Assembly: GCA_034509425.1 (NCBI GenBank)
Contig: JAVTVJ010000142.1
Location: 173,501-237,500, forward strand
From: Eopsaltria australis
Taxonomy: Eukaryota; Chordata; Aves; Passeriformes; Petroicidae
DNA: 64,000 bases
Direction: 5' to 3'
Shown one piece after another: positions 53,850 to 64,000 of the stretch. The notes beneath the pieces were generated by a model. That model worked only from the letters and a program-made list of their open reading frames with translations, was not told the origin of the DNA and ran no database searches. The position numbers and the translations under genes were made by a program. Each line of letters opens with the position of its first letter. Positions within the stretch are counted from its first letter, which is position 1.

Positions 53850-54745
53850 GTGAGTTTTGTACAGTTTAAAAAAAAAAAATCAGATAAAAATTCCATGCCA
53901 GGTGGTATATGTTAATTACTATTCAAGCACTCCTGAAAAAAATATGCTCGACCTGTAGTAACTGGTCTGAAAAAGGAGGTCGTACTAGAATACATTTTTC
54001 TGATAATAATAATAAATCTATAGTAGTGAAGCATTTCAAGTTAGTTTACAGGAGCATAACACATTATTTTTTCTTTCTTTCTTTCTCTCCATTTTCCTTT
54101 CCCTCTCCCTTCTGCTGGAAATACCACAACATTTCTGTTACATGACATACATAGACGGGTAAACTTCCTGAAAACTGAGTTTCACAGCTAACAGTGTTTA
54201 GGTACTGAACAGTATTTAGGTCTTTGATATTTCTTGAATATGGATAAGTGCCTGGTGGGCTTTAAACATGTCTAAACATGTTAAGCATTTGCAAAGATTT
54301 TCAGAACCAGGTTAAGCACCTAACTTTCAGTAAAATTTGGCATACAAGTTTGAAAATCTGTTTCTATGTCACTTGGATACTTTTGTAAATTTTAGCTTTT
54401 CAGTGTCACATCTTGTGCCAAGTCTTTAACCAAACAGGTCGAGAAATTCGAGAAATTGTAAAAGATCAGCAAAAATGGAAAGGAGGAGAAAAAGTACTGA
54501 AATTCTCAGCTAACGTGGTACTTGCATGCACATTTTGTGAAGGCAGTGTTAGAGAAGGATTTGGGAGTTTTGCTACCAGAACACTTACTTTTATATCTAT
54601 TTGTAAACATTTTTGAAGATGTTTTTACAGTTTATGGGTTTATTTTCTGTCAAAGTTCTTCTTCCTTAAACAATTTAAAATGTATCCTTGGTTAATCTGA
54701 AACCTCTCATTGATTAATCATAGTTCTTTTCTTCATTTCTCACAG
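53850..54745 (+). other. DPH6: DPH6 intron, 0.9 kb
   Basis: This is a short GT-AG intron. It holds a pyrimidine tract with TTTC repeats at 54066-54113 and an unused acceptor-like site at 54395 followed by an open frame to 54616. Nothing else was recognised. Confidence 0.85.
54066..54113. repeat. Pyrimidine tract with TTTC repeats
   Basis: Four TTTC-type units lead into CCTTTCCCTCTCCCTTCTG. It lies inside the 0.9-kb intron and has no in-frame exon directly after it. Confidence 0.88.
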
Positions 54746-54877
54746 CTAAGACATGTGAAAATTCAGGAAAATCCCTGAGCGGTTACCAGTGGTTTTCAGG
54801 TATCACTGCCCACTTCCTTCCATCAAAGGATAAAAATGCCCAAGATGCAGCACGGGAAGCATTTTCTTCTCTCAGAG
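54746..54877 (+). CDS. DPH6: DPH6 exon 7 of window (start of first RidA-like domain)
   Basis: The exon encodes T-K-T-C-E-N-S-G-K-S-L-S-G-Y-Q-W-F-S-G-I-T-A, then a segment with D-A-A-R-E-A-F-S-S-L-R. A strand of the form G-Y-x-W-x-S-G-I followed by an amphipathic helix with A-x-x-A-F-x-x-L is the opening of a RidA/YjgF/UK114 chorismate-mutase-like fold as seen in the C-terminal half of long DPH6 proteins. The acceptor is CATTTCTCACAG. The donor is AGAG|GTGCCT at 54878, which is weaker than its neighbours but keeps phase 1. The intron before it is only 896 bp. A competing acceptor at 54395 gives the same phase but runs to a stop and lacks this fold. Confidence 0.88.
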
Positions 54878-57800
54878 GTGCCTTATTCAGTTAACACATT
54901 ATCTGCTGTCATTGATTGTGTTTTTAATATGGTCTTAAGGAAGAATCTGTATTTTTATGTGGTTTTATAACTTTAAATGTTGTGATTGTTGGTTTGCCAT
55001 CTCATTTTGCATTTGATTGGAATCTTTGATATCAAGACTGCCAGCTTTAATATTTAACACATCATAATTTGAAGGCTTTGAAGACCCTGAAAAGCCAGAG
55101 TAGTGTTCATGTCACTGTAAAAACACTATTTCCACAGTACTTGCTCATTTTATAGCATTCTTGAAATATATAATGTGTGTATGTATGTGTGCTATAGATG
55201 CTGTCTACTTGCTAAAACATTTTTGTAGCTTCCATAATTTTAAATTAAGTTTTCTAGAAAGCTGTTATACATTTTGGCATCTAGGATTAGGTCAGTAGCA
55301 GTAAATCTCATTTATATTCCTAATGTAAAGGCAAAATTACTATCTTGGGAATCATGAAATCCAGGTTCCTTACAAGATTCTGACATATAAAATAAAATGT
55401 TCATATTTTTGTTTTGTATTGTTTCATCTAAAGTTTAAGTAAAGTATTTTTGTACAGGCTTCTTTTCATTCACAAAAATGGAAATAATTTTTAGCATCTA
55501 AATGGGTAAACTCAAATTCTTGTTTATGAATTTGCATGAGGTATTGTCCTGTCATATCTTATTTTTTTGCATGTCCAGCTGAGTATTCATGATTGAATTT
55601 AGGATGATAAAGAAACCCTAGAATTTTTTTCAGAAGCGAAGTGATACTTGGTACAAGGTCATTAAGCTAGTTTTTCATTGTTCGGAAATCAGCAAGGTGG
55701 AGATGATCAGACTTTTACTAAAAAAGGCAAAAGATTTTAGTGTAAATCTGCACATAATCTATACAGTAAAGTAAGAGGGTTGTGGAGTCTTTTATTTTTT
55801 TTCTCATTATATTTTGCTTGTACAAACATTATGTAATTTTACCTTAGCATCTGCCAAAAAAGGTAGTGTCTGACTAGTGCAGTAGCCTATTGCTTTCATT
55901 GGATTACTTGCACTACCTGTGTGGTGGTAAGGAAAAAAAAGTAATTTTCTGATCCTTCACAGAAGATTTCAGTTCTCATGTTTCTTTTAGTTCTTCTTTT
56001 GGGAGTGGGTGTGGAAACTGGATGAATTATGGTTTCTGACTTAACTTAATCTGCAAATGTGCACAAGGCTTTTTCTGAACATATATTTCGAATTTATTCA
56101 GCAGTACAGCTTCACTGTGGAGAGAATGGAATAAGCACAGTACTTTTAAACTCTTTGCTGGGTTAACTGATTTAACCACCTCTAAACTGAATGGGTGCTG
56201 ACAAAAGGATTTGGAAATGGAAATTTATCGCTAGATGCTATGAAACATTCTGTAGAATGGATGGAATTCTCTGAGGCCAGGAATGGGAGGGAATGCAGTG
56301 TATTGTTGTTTATACATTTGTTTTCTTAAACTCTCATGTTAAACTTTTTTAGATATGATTAGAAGATGATAAAGATTGCTGTGCTTTATATAATATAAAG
56401 CAGTTCTGATGTAGTTGTACCATGTCAAAGTTTCATAAGCTTGAAGGAAACTGTGGATTTTTATTACATTAAAACTGTCTAAAGTTCTTAAATGCTACTT
56501 CTTGCAGACAGTTTGGATACTGTATTTTGTGGCTGTCAGCTAAGGATTCTCAATAGCCCCTTAAAAAAAACCAAAAAAAACCCCAACAAAACAAAAACCA
56601 ACCAACCAAAAACAATCAAAAAGCTGTACTTCAGTCAATGTAACCTTTTGGGGTAGTTCTGCTTAAGTAAGGGTGAGTCTCACCTAATCGTATTCTAAAA
56701 ATTATTAGAAACCATGAATGGCTTGAAATTCAACAGAAAGTCTGTGAGGTTTCCCTGTATATCCAGGAGATAAGCAATGTAAGGGTCCTGTCCCTGAAAA
56801 ACAGAAGTTGTTGCAAAGAGCCCAAGTGGTGGATTGCTAACCAGTTCATCATGTATGCCTTTCTACTAGAGAGGGTGTTTTGGGAAGCAGCTTTATTCTG
56901 ATTATAAGCTGGGGAGAAGTTATTTCCCACTGTTCCTTTAGTTCATGCAGGGAAAAAAGGGATAGTACTTTTACTTAGGGTTTTTTTTAACTAAAGGTAG
57001 AAATCATCAGTTTACCCAAATCACTGCCTTCAGTTTACTCTGAGTCAACAAATTAGAGTTAGTTTGTTGGCTCATATATTTTAAATTTAGAGTGGGGATG
57101 TTTGTGTGTGCAGAGGTATGTATCAGTTGATGAGGGTTTTTTCTCCCTCCAGTATTTCAGGTAATGCTGCAGAAATTTTAACTGCAGGCCTTCCTTCTTG
57201 ATTAAAGTGCTGGCTGGAAATTTGAGAATTGTCCTTGTTTCCTCAACTGAGGATATAACAGCTGGTATTGATCTAGTGATCGCTATCAGGTAGCATTCAA
57301 ATACATTTCTGTTTCCATACAGAATTGCCATTGTATGCTAATTTATCAGCTGATATTTCTGGACTGTATTGTGATTTCATAGGAGTTCTATGTCAATTGC
57401 TATAAAACCTCTTATATCACTTGTGCACACTTTCTTTTCTGTAAGTGAGAATTCCCTCTTCAGATTGCCATTATTATTGACAGTATGACTAGTTAAAGCT
57501 GAGACATTTAGAAGAAAATTCAGTATAAGTGTGACCAAACTAATCTATATGGAAGTGCAAAATCCTGAACTGTCTTTAAAAACACTGAAGAGTTTTACAC
57601 AAAAACTGTGTTTCTCACTAAGGCAAAAACCTTCAGAGATTGGCTTTATATCCTTGCACTTCTCAACTGGAATTGGAATCCTTAAGTATATCCATGTACA
57701 CACTGTAACATTAAAGGGCAAGATCCCCAAAATTACACCAAGAGCTTCACATGGCTTATTTAAATTAGGTCACAGAGTACGCTCTTATTGTATATGTTCT

Positions 57801-58611
57801 ATATTCAGAGAAGATTTTGTCTTCATTTAGTTTCTATTGCTCATGAGCTACAAAAGAGACACTGCATAGCTGATCACACATCTTGTTATGTGATTGACTG
57901 TATAAGAGTAATACACTCTCCCTGAACACTATGACTGGAATATTCTGTGCATTCAGACAATCTCGACTTCCTAGTATCTCTTCTTCAGCTGTCTGCTTGA
58001 GCTTTCCTCTGCTCTCGTTCATTTCTCCTGTGGCCACTTCTGTTTCCTATTGTCTGTCTTGCCATTTATAACTCTTTTTTTATGCAGAGATTACTATTGC
58101 AGTGAGAGTTTTTAAAAACAGCTTAGACAAGCATCCCTCTGGAATAGCATATAAATATTTGATCTTTTCCTTGAAGACGGCTATTGTCCCTTCCTGTTCT
58201 GTATTTTTGTGATTCAAAGTCCTTTGTAGATTACTACAGAATGAGCACCCCACCCCAAGTCCCCCAGGATAATTAAACTTATGGATACAAGTAATTCAGG
58301 CTGTAACATATCTACGTGCATGAATGCATGATGTGTTTTCATGGGGCAAGAATTCACCACTGTTCAGAGTGGATAAAATTTATTTTATAATCTGCTTCTG
58401 TATATTTGGAAAACTAACATGAGAAAGAATGAAAGAAATGGAAGAAATAGGTATGTAATGGCGAAAGGTAGTATGTTGCAAAATCTTCAGTCATGTTTAG
58501 ACAACAGTTAGCTTATTACCAGTTGATTTTGCTGAACTAGGATGGCTATGCTGTCTTTCTACACACATTTAAAATATTCTGTCTTTAACAGCTATTTTTT
58601 TTATCCTGCAG
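54878..58611 (+). other. DPH6: DPH6 intron, 3.7 kb
   Basis: This is a GT-AG intron without recognised mobile elements. An A/C-rich low-complexity patch lies at 56562-56624 (runs of A interspersed with CC and CAACCAACC). The open frames at 57531-57830 (+) and 57059-57331 (-) show no family resemblance. Confidence 0.85.
56562..56624. repeat. A/C-rich low-complexity tract
   Basis: The tract consists of A8 runs separated by CC, CCCC, and CAACCAACC. It may derive from an expanded poly(A) tail, but no element is attached to it. Confidence 0.8.
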
Positions 58612-58741
58612 CTAATTTGACTTCAGAAGGATTGAAACTGAAGGATATTATTTTGGTTCATCTATATATGAAGTGCATGAAAGATTTCAGTGTTATAAAC
58701 TCAGTTTATGTGACAGAATTTGATTTGTGTCCACCAGCAAG
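58612..58741 (+). CDS. DPH6: DPH6 exon 8 of window (first RidA-like domain, middle)
   Basis: The split alanine codon is followed by N-L-T-S-E-G-L-K-L-K-D-I-I-L-V-H-L-Y-M and then a segment reading V-I-N-S-V-Y-V-T-E-F, closing at P-P-A and two bases of arginine. The order helix, hydrophobic strand (D-I-x-L-V-x-L-Y), loop, F-x-x-x-N-x-x-Y-x-x-x-F, P-P-A-R is exactly that of RidA-family proteins, whose trimer-interface arginine lies in the P-x-R motif. The acceptor is TTTTATCCTGCAG and the donor is AAG|GTAGGA at 58742. Phase 2 to the next exon is matched and completes R in P-A-R. Confidence 0.92.
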
Positions 58742-59039
58742 GTAGGATTAGACTACTGCTATAGTATATTTATGATGCACTGTAATAGACTGAATTATTG
58801 TTACCATATTTGTGAAGCATTTTACCAAATGTTTGTGTCTCACAGAAGACTTTTGCTGCCTTTTGGAGTATTAACATCACAGCTGCTTATATCAAAACCA
58901 CTAGGGTTAGAAATTCCTGCTTTAATATATACCATAAAGTTTACAAATGCCCCCCATATGGCCTTACAGAAGGATAATACATGGTTTGCAAGTCTTAGTT
59001 CTTTTTCACTTGATTGAATGGACAACTGTTTGTATTGCT

Positions 59040-59605
59040 GGGATTTTATTTGCTCTTCTCTTGTGCCTGCATCCCTTGACCTGTTGGCAGTGCTTCTCTG
59101 AGTGCAACCCAGGATATCATCAACCCTCTTTGCCACAAGGGCACATTGTTGGCTCGTGTTCAGGTTGGTGTCCATCAGGAACCTCCAGTCCTTCTCTGTA
59201 AACCTGCTTTTGAGCCAGTGGGCCCACAGAATATACTGTTCCTTGGGTTTGTTCCTCTTCCAGGTATAGGACTTGCAGCTTCTCCTTGCTGAACTTCATC
59301 AAGGTCCTCTGTGTCTGTTTCTTCATCCTCTCAATATCCATATGGATGGCAGTTTACCAAGGATGCACTCTGCCCCATCATGCAGATTATGAATGAAGAT
59401 GTTGAACAGGAGTGGACCCAATATAGGCTCCTGATTGTTCACCTGTGAGACTTTGCGCCACTGATCCCACCCACTGGGCCTGACTGTTCAGCCAGTTTCA
59501 CTCCACTTCACTCTCTGCTCATCCAGCCCATACATCCACAGCCTCTCTATAAGTGTGTTACAGGAGAAAGTGTCAAAAGCATTACTGAAGCCTTACTACC
59601 AGTAT
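59040..59605 (-). mobile_element. CR1 LINE fragment, antisense, reverse transcriptase region
   Basis: On the minus strand broken frames encode S-Q-Q-C-A-L-V-A-K-R and, further upstream in the element, K-F-S-K-E-K-L-Q-V-L-Y-L, matching the CR1 ORF2 segment that precedes the 3' end. The + strand shows its complement, for example GAATGAAGATGTTGAACAGG and AGTGTCAAAAGCATTACTGA. Frameshifts and stops show it is dead. Neither the 5' nor the 3' end of the element is present. Confidence 0.88.
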
Positions 59606-59814
59606 TAAATCTTCCTAAAAGTGATGAGGTCTGGAACCTTCTAGGTCTTTGTGACAAATGTTACTCACCTTGTTCTATTTATTTTGTTAAGTGCAAAAGC
59701 AAAACTATTATCTGAGCAGTGGCTTGGGATTCACATCATGAGATACTGACAGTTATTTCAAAACAATGTTTAGACTATTTCTTTTCTTCCCTTGCCTTCT
59801 CCACTTGGCTCTGG

Positions 59815-59881
59815 TAGAAGACAAATACTGGATTAGATGGATCTTTGGCTCAATCCAGTCCAGTTGTTCTTAATGTCTTGT
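59815..59881 (+). repeat. Ancient CR1-like 3' tail, sense
   Basis: The segment reads GGATTAGATGGATCTTTGGC, then TCAATCCAGT and TTGTTCTTAATGTCTTG. It resembles the tail of old amniote CR1 copies (TAGATGGACCTTTGGTCTGA ... GTTCTTATG octamers), a different subfamily from the young avian copies nearby. Only about 65 bp are recognisable. Confidence 0.55.
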
Positions 59882-60346
59882 GTTTCCCTCAGATAATCAC
59901 AGTAGATGGATGGCTTAGCTGCACTTCCATGCTTAGTAAGAATTCAAATATGAAAAGAAATTACACTGATGATAATACTTTTATTCATAGATCCACAAAG
60001 CATAGTATTTTCAATATCTGTTGTACAGAATCTTCTATGTGGCATCGAAGTGTACATCTAACATAATGAAACTGCTTGGTGGTTTAGGCATGCACTATGC
60101 AATTCCTGTGTTGAGTGTGGTATGTTTGTTTTCCATTGGAAATTAGATAAAAACACTTAGCCCATGAAATTTTTCTTTTTAAAAAAAGTTGTGTGTTAAA
60201 ACATATTTTCTGTTTGTAATCTTTATTGCCTTTGTCAAAATGGCTTATTTCTTTTTACAGTAATTTGTAATTTCTTACAGTAATTTCTTATGCTTCTGAG
60301 ATAATATGCTGAGAATGCAGAACTGATATAGCTTGAAAAATTTCAC

Positions 60347-60440
60347 TTGAATCATAGGTTAATACAGGTTGCAAGGGACCTCTGGAGGTCATCTAGTCCA
60401 ATCCTGTGCTGAAAGCAGGGTCAACCATGTGCTCGTACCT
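60347..60440 (-). repeat. CR1 LINE 3'-end fragment, antisense
   Basis: The + strand runs GAATCATAGGTTAATACAGG, TTGCAAGGGACCTCTGGAGG, TCATCTAGTCCAATCC and AAAGCAGGGTCAACCATG, which is the complement of the 3' UTR of a CR1 subfamily common in birds. The 3' end of the element is at the low coordinate. Confidence 0.85.
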
Positions 60441-60976
60441 CTTGTCTTCTTTATATCTTTAAAACCAATTGTTCAGCAATTTTCTAATGAAAAATCCTAT
60501 ATTTTATACTCTTTTTGCAGAATATGAAGTGTAATAGAGGCTTATAAATTTTAAATATAGCAAGACAAAGACATAGTTAAGATAATCATCACACTTCACT
60601 ACTTTGCCTGGGTGTCACACCCAAAACAAGCAGAGAGAGGCTTCTTTGAGATGCTGACTGCAGGCCAGGATTATTAAATCAGAGAGAAATGGGAGGGTCA
60701 GCTGTGTGTGCCTTCAGAGGAGGAATCTAATCCCAGCTGTAAACCACACAAAATTAATCTCCACTTCTACATGTTTTAGGTTCTCTTTATAATACTCAGC
60801 TTCTCCTGATTTAAATTTCATTTCTTATGCCTGCATGTTTTAGGCCTCCATATTTGCATAGCCACCTACATAGCCTTCCATCAGTAAAATAACAAGATAG
60901 AAAGATTAGAAAGTTGCAGGAAAGTGGCTTTTTAGTTTTATTTCTGTGGCGCAAAATTTTTCCAAGTTTTCAAAGC

Positions 60977-61660
60977 GTCATAGGATACTCTGATAAGAAG
61001 GGACCCACAAGGATCATCAAAGTCTAGCTCATGACTCTGCACAGGACACCTTAAGAGTCACATCATGTGCCTGAGAGCATTTTCCAAGTGCTTCTTGAGC
61101 CCTGTCAGGCTTGGGGCTGTGACCACAGCCCTTAGGAGCCTGTTCCAGTGCCCAACCACCCTCTGGCCGGAGAACCTTTGCCTCATATCCAAACAAAATC
61201 TCCCTTGACACAGCTTCATGCCATTCCCTTGGGTCCTGTCACTGGGCACCACAGGGAAAAGACCACTGCCTGCCCCTCCTCTTCCCCTCACAGGAAGTTG
61301 TAACTGCAATGAGGTCTCTCCTGAGTCTCCTCTTCTGCAGGCTGAACAGACCAAGTGACCTCAGCTGCCTCTCATACAACTACCCCTCAAGGTCCTTCAC
61401 CATCTTTGTTGCCCTCCTTTGGATGCTCTCTAACTCTTTATATCTTTCTTGTACTGTGTCTCTCAGAACAGCCCCCAGCACTCAAGGTGAGGCCGCCCCA
61501 GTGCAGAGCAGAGCAGGACAATCCCCTCCCTTGCCCGGCTGGTGATGCTGTGCCTGATGCCCCCCAGGACATGCTTGGCCATCCTGGCTGCCAGGGCACT
61601 GCTGACTCAGGTTCAACTTGACATTGACCAGGGTCCTCAGGTGCCTTTCCCCACAGCATT
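60977..61660 (-). mobile_element. CR1 LINE, 5'-truncated copy of about 680 bp, antisense
   Basis: On the minus strand, frames encode the end of CR1 ORF2, including K-L-C-Q-G-R-F-C-L-D-M-R-Q-R-F-S and V-V-G-H-W-N-R-L-L-R-A-V-V (about 61110-61240). Beyond the ORF, the 3' UTR ends at the degenerate octamer complement GTCATAGGATACTCTG near 60977. This is the GC-richest part of the last intron. Frame breaks indicate an inactive copy. Confidence 0.93.
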
Positions 61661-62339
61661 GCATTTATGTTGCTTATTTGTTTATGTTGCATTTTGTCCT
61701 GAAGAAAAATTATACAGCAGTTTGCATGGTTGCATCATTGCATTATGTACAGAGGCCTGGTTGTGGAAGTTCTCACAAGCAGTATGCTGGAAGCACTGAC
61801 TCGGGTGTGGATCTGCAATAAATTTGCAAAATTGTCTTGAAAATTTACCAGCCCAAGCAGAAAATCCATTCATCCATGCTTATGATGATGGTAATGAGGA
61901 AAAAATACTCTATTTACATGTGGGAGGTGAGAGAAAAATAGTTTCCTTGGAAGAAATAAGCAAGATGAGAAGAATTTTATAAGGTTATGTTACATGATAT
62001 GTAAAGAGAACAGGTAATTTTTTGTTGGATTCCTGCTGGGAGCTAAATGACTTTTTTATGCATGGACTGCAAATATAATTATTTTTCAGGCTTTGAAATG
62101 TTGATTTTCTCTCATAGACCCTCAACCCCCCCCTGCTTTTTAACTGGCCAAATGCAACACACGTCTGTCTGTTCATCAAGGCACTCAGTCTTCCTTGGAG
62201 GAAACAAAAGTGAACTTTAAAAATGAATGCTTAAGTAGATTTTGAGTCCTGTCATATGTGTGTATCTGTCATGCAACTTAAAGTGTAGCAGAAAAATATG
62301 CTAGTATTACAGATACCCTGTGAGAAGGTTGTAAGGGAG

Positions 62340-62871
62340 CTGCTTTTTAGAAAACTTTGGCACTGTCTCTCTTGACATCCTCATAGGTAAATTCAGGAAG
62401 TGTGGACTGGATGAGAGGACAGAGAGGTGGATTGAGAACTGCCTGAATGGCAGATCCCAGAGGGTCACAGTCAGTGGCACAGGGTCCCCTTGGAGACCTG
62501 TCACTAGCAGTGTGCACCAAGGTTCAATATTGGGCCCAGTATTGTTTAATTTATTCATCAATGCCTTGGATGAAGGTGCTGATCCCTCCTGTGCAAGCTG
62601 ACTGACAACACCAAACTGAGAGGAGTGGCCCATACCCCTGAGGGCTGTACAGCCCTGCAGAAGGACCTTGACAGGTTGGAGAGATGGGCAGAGAAGAGCC
62701 TTCTGAAATTCAACAAAGGCAAGTGCAGGGTCCTGCACCTGGGGAAGGATAACCCAGTACACTAGTGCACCAGTACAGGCTGGAGACTGAAGTGCTGGGA
62801 AGCAGCTCTGCAAAGAAGGACCTGGGAGTCCTAGTGAACAAAAAGCTGTCTGTGAGCCAGCAGTATCCTTG
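62340..62871 (+). mobile_element. CR1 LINE fragment, sense, mid reverse transcriptase region
   Basis: The block runs CATAGGTAAATTCAGGAAGT, GGATTGAGAACTGCCTGAAT, TTATTCATCAATGCCTTGGA, GACCTTGACAGGTTGGAGAG, then CTTCTGAAATTCAACAAAGG and CTGTGAGCCAGCAGTATCC. This is the order of the CR1 reverse transcriptase ORF. It stops abruptly before the 3' end, so it lacks both termini. It ends 185 bp upstream of the acceptor of the last exon in the window. A 168-codon open frame on its minus strand is an antisense shadow. Confidence 0.93.
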
Positions 62872-63056
62872 AGGAGATAATAGAGTTAATGCTAGCAGGT
62901 TATTGCAATACCCTAACTTTTGGTATATGATCCTGGCAAAATTTCATGAGATAATGTTGTCCATGTCCAGACAAAAAAAACAAAGTGGAAAAGAAATGTT
63001 GAAAGTTGGTTCAAGCAAACGTCTGTTTGAAAAAAGTAACTCTGGTGTGTTTTCAG

Positions 63057-63231
63057 AGTATGTGTGGAAACGCTGTTACCTGATGGAGTGCTGTTTTGTA
63101 TTGACTGCCTTGCACATAAGTATGACATGGCTATGGATGATGTAGTACATGATGAAAAGCTGGTCATGCATGTACAGAGCATTTCCCACTGGGCACCCGC
63201 CAGCATAGGACCTTACAGTCAGTCCATCAAG
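63057..63231 (+). CDS. DPH6: DPH6 exon 9 of window (end of first and start of second RidA-like domain)
   Basis: The exon completes the arginine and encodes V-C-V-E-T-L-L-P-D-G-V-L, the last strand of the first RidA-like domain (compare the family pattern P-A-R-x-x-V-E-x-x-L-P). A spacer of about 35 residues follows, then S-H-W-A-P-A-S-I-G-P-Y-S-Q-S-I-K. The A-P-A-x-I-G-P-Y-S-Q motif is the hallmark N-terminal signature of RidA/YjgF proteins, so a second domain begins here. The acceptor is GTGTTTTCAG and the donor is AAG|GTAGGA at 63232, leaving phase 0. The next exon should start just after the window. A degraded CR1 fragment ends less than 200 bp upstream of the acceptor. Confidence 0.94.
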
Positions 63232-64000
63232 GTAGGAATTTTTGTTCCTTCATGTGAAATATGTGCCCCTTTACTGAAATGAATACAATTATAAAGTCAC
63301 CTTCTCTCTCTTCATTCTATGTGAAAAAAATAGCATTTTGAATTTAGGTTTTTAAAACTTATAGATGACTTACCTCTCATCAGTTCTTCATTTTGTGATA
63401 ATAAAACTGGTTAAATTATTCTTTTCAGAGAATCTCAAGAACAGCATACTTCTGTTGTGTATTATAATTAGACAAAAAACCTGTCATACATATACTTCTA
63501 TAATCTGCCTAGAATATAAACAGAATTTAGGAACAGCCGAGGATATTTCAGTTTTCTTGTTAAAGCTCAAACTTTTTTATAGGTAGAGTCAATCCTTAAA
63601 TGCTTATTTAATTAAATCCTTGTTGAGGCTTGTGGTGCTGCTTAACCATTTAAAAGAACATCAAGATTGAAGAACTGTTCTATTTTTCAAAATAATAACA
63701 AACTCTTTAGAAGTATGAAAAGGAGCCAGTAAAGTATCATGGAAACGTGGAGCAAAAATTTGCTTTAAAAAATATCTCCTAATATGGTATTTTCTGTCCA
63801 GCTGGTACCATTCTGACAATTTGTGAACCGTCTCAACCTTTTCTGCTGCAAAAAAAATATGCCTATCTTACCAATAGTCCTCTCACGTAATACATTGTCC
63901 ATTGTTGTGCAGACTGATTTCAGATAGATCTTATGACACCTGTTTCTGCAAACCTAGTATAATGGCCATGCAATTGTACTTTGTTTTGTCTTTGTACTAT
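63232..64000 (+). other. DPH6: Start of a DPH6 intron (continues past window)
   Basis: This is AT-rich sequence after the GTAGGA donor. No further exon of the second RidA-like domain, and no mobile element, was seen in the remaining 769 bases. Confidence 0.85.

Larger units (their letters stand above)
58742..63056 (+). other. DPH6: DPH6 intron, 4.3 kb, dense in CR1 fragments
   Basis: This is a GT-AG intron with five separate CR1 or CR1-like pieces in both orientations (59040-59605, 59815-59881, 60347-60440, 60977-61660, 62340-62871). Most reading frames here are remnants of CR1 reverse transcriptase or their antisense shadows. Confidence 0.88.
17457..63231 (+). other. DPH6: DPH6 gene, internal portion (nine exons, both ends outside window)
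   Basis: DPH6 catalyses the last step of diphthamine synthesis in the cytosol: ATP-dependent amidation of diphthine on elongation factor 2, with ammonium as nitrogen donor. Nine exons with matched phases (0-2, 1-1, 2-0, 0-2, 1-0, 0-1, 2-1, 2-2, 1-0, written as bases borrowed at start and left at end) give 342 codons without a stop. The first 146 codons closely match the C-terminal half of the vertebrate ATPase domain. The next 196 cover a linker, one RidA/YjgF-like domain and the start of a second. Yeast Dph6 has this long architecture, whereas the human protein of about 267 residues stops after the ATPase. Exons with the N-terminal PP-loop (SGGKDS-type motif) were not found in 1-17456, and the remainder of the second RidA-like domain lies beyond 64000. 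Seven of the eight complete introns are GT-AG and one is GC-AG. Confidence 0.95.

Noticed and set aside
54396..54616. Open frame after an acceptor-like TAAATTTTAG, with the same phase (begins CT) as the true RidA exon, ending at a stop; possible alternative terminal exon
   Set aside because: The acceptor is weak and no phase-1 donor was found in it. The peptide shows no RidA-like pattern, and direct splicing from 53849 to 54746 gives a proper domain start.
62307..62813. 168-codon open frame on the minus strand, the longest in the window
   Set aside because: It is the antisense of a CR1 reverse transcriptase fragment that reads sense on the plus strand.

Overview
The window is vertebrate intronic DNA, AT-rich and gene-poor, and almost certainly from a bird. 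The evidence is several CR1 retrotransposon pieces with the avian 3' end (octamers resembling ATTCTATG) and two long-terminal-repeat-type repeats of kinds common in bird genomes. No bacterial features such as operons, ribosome binding sites or CRISPR are present. The species cannot be fixed from the sequence. One protein-coding gene explains all convincing coding sequence: DPH6 (diphthine-ammonia ligase, ATPBD4), on the + strand. Nine internal exons were found by matching protein motifs, splice sites and reading phase. They lie at 17457-17530, 19644-19762, 33387-33448, 39230-39324, 45983-46070, 53699-53849, 54746-54877, 58612-58741 and 63057-63231. They total 1026 nt, and all phases agree, giving 342 uninterrupted codons. 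Exons 1-5 encode the second half of the ATP-pyrophosphatase (PP-loop/ANH-like) domain. Exon 6 encodes a polar, acidic linker. Exons 7-9 encode the first RidA/YjgF-like domain and the start of a second one. The gene runs out of the window on both sides: the N-terminal exons lie upstream of base 1 or were not recognised, and the rest of the second RidA-like domain lies past 64000. Layout: 1-17456 is intron with one short CR1 tail. 17457-19762 holds the first two exons. 19763-33386 is a 13.6-kb intron with a CR1 tail, a near-800-bp CR1 copy, a possible conserved noncoding block and the longest stray reading frame. 33387-46070 holds three exons separated by introns carrying the LTR-type repeats. 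46071-53698 is a repeat-poor intron that starts with a GC rather than GT donor. 53699-63231 holds four exons, and the intron before the last one is crowded with CR1 fragments. The most interesting points are: the long, fungal-like DPH6 architecture with RidA domains, which the short human protein lacks; the GC-AG intron exactly at the ATPase/C-terminal-extension junction, where read-through would give a short protein; a phase-compatible possible alternative terminal exon at 30269-30669; and several blocks that may be conserved regulatory elements. No wholly new system was identified. Conservation and expression claims could not be tested here.
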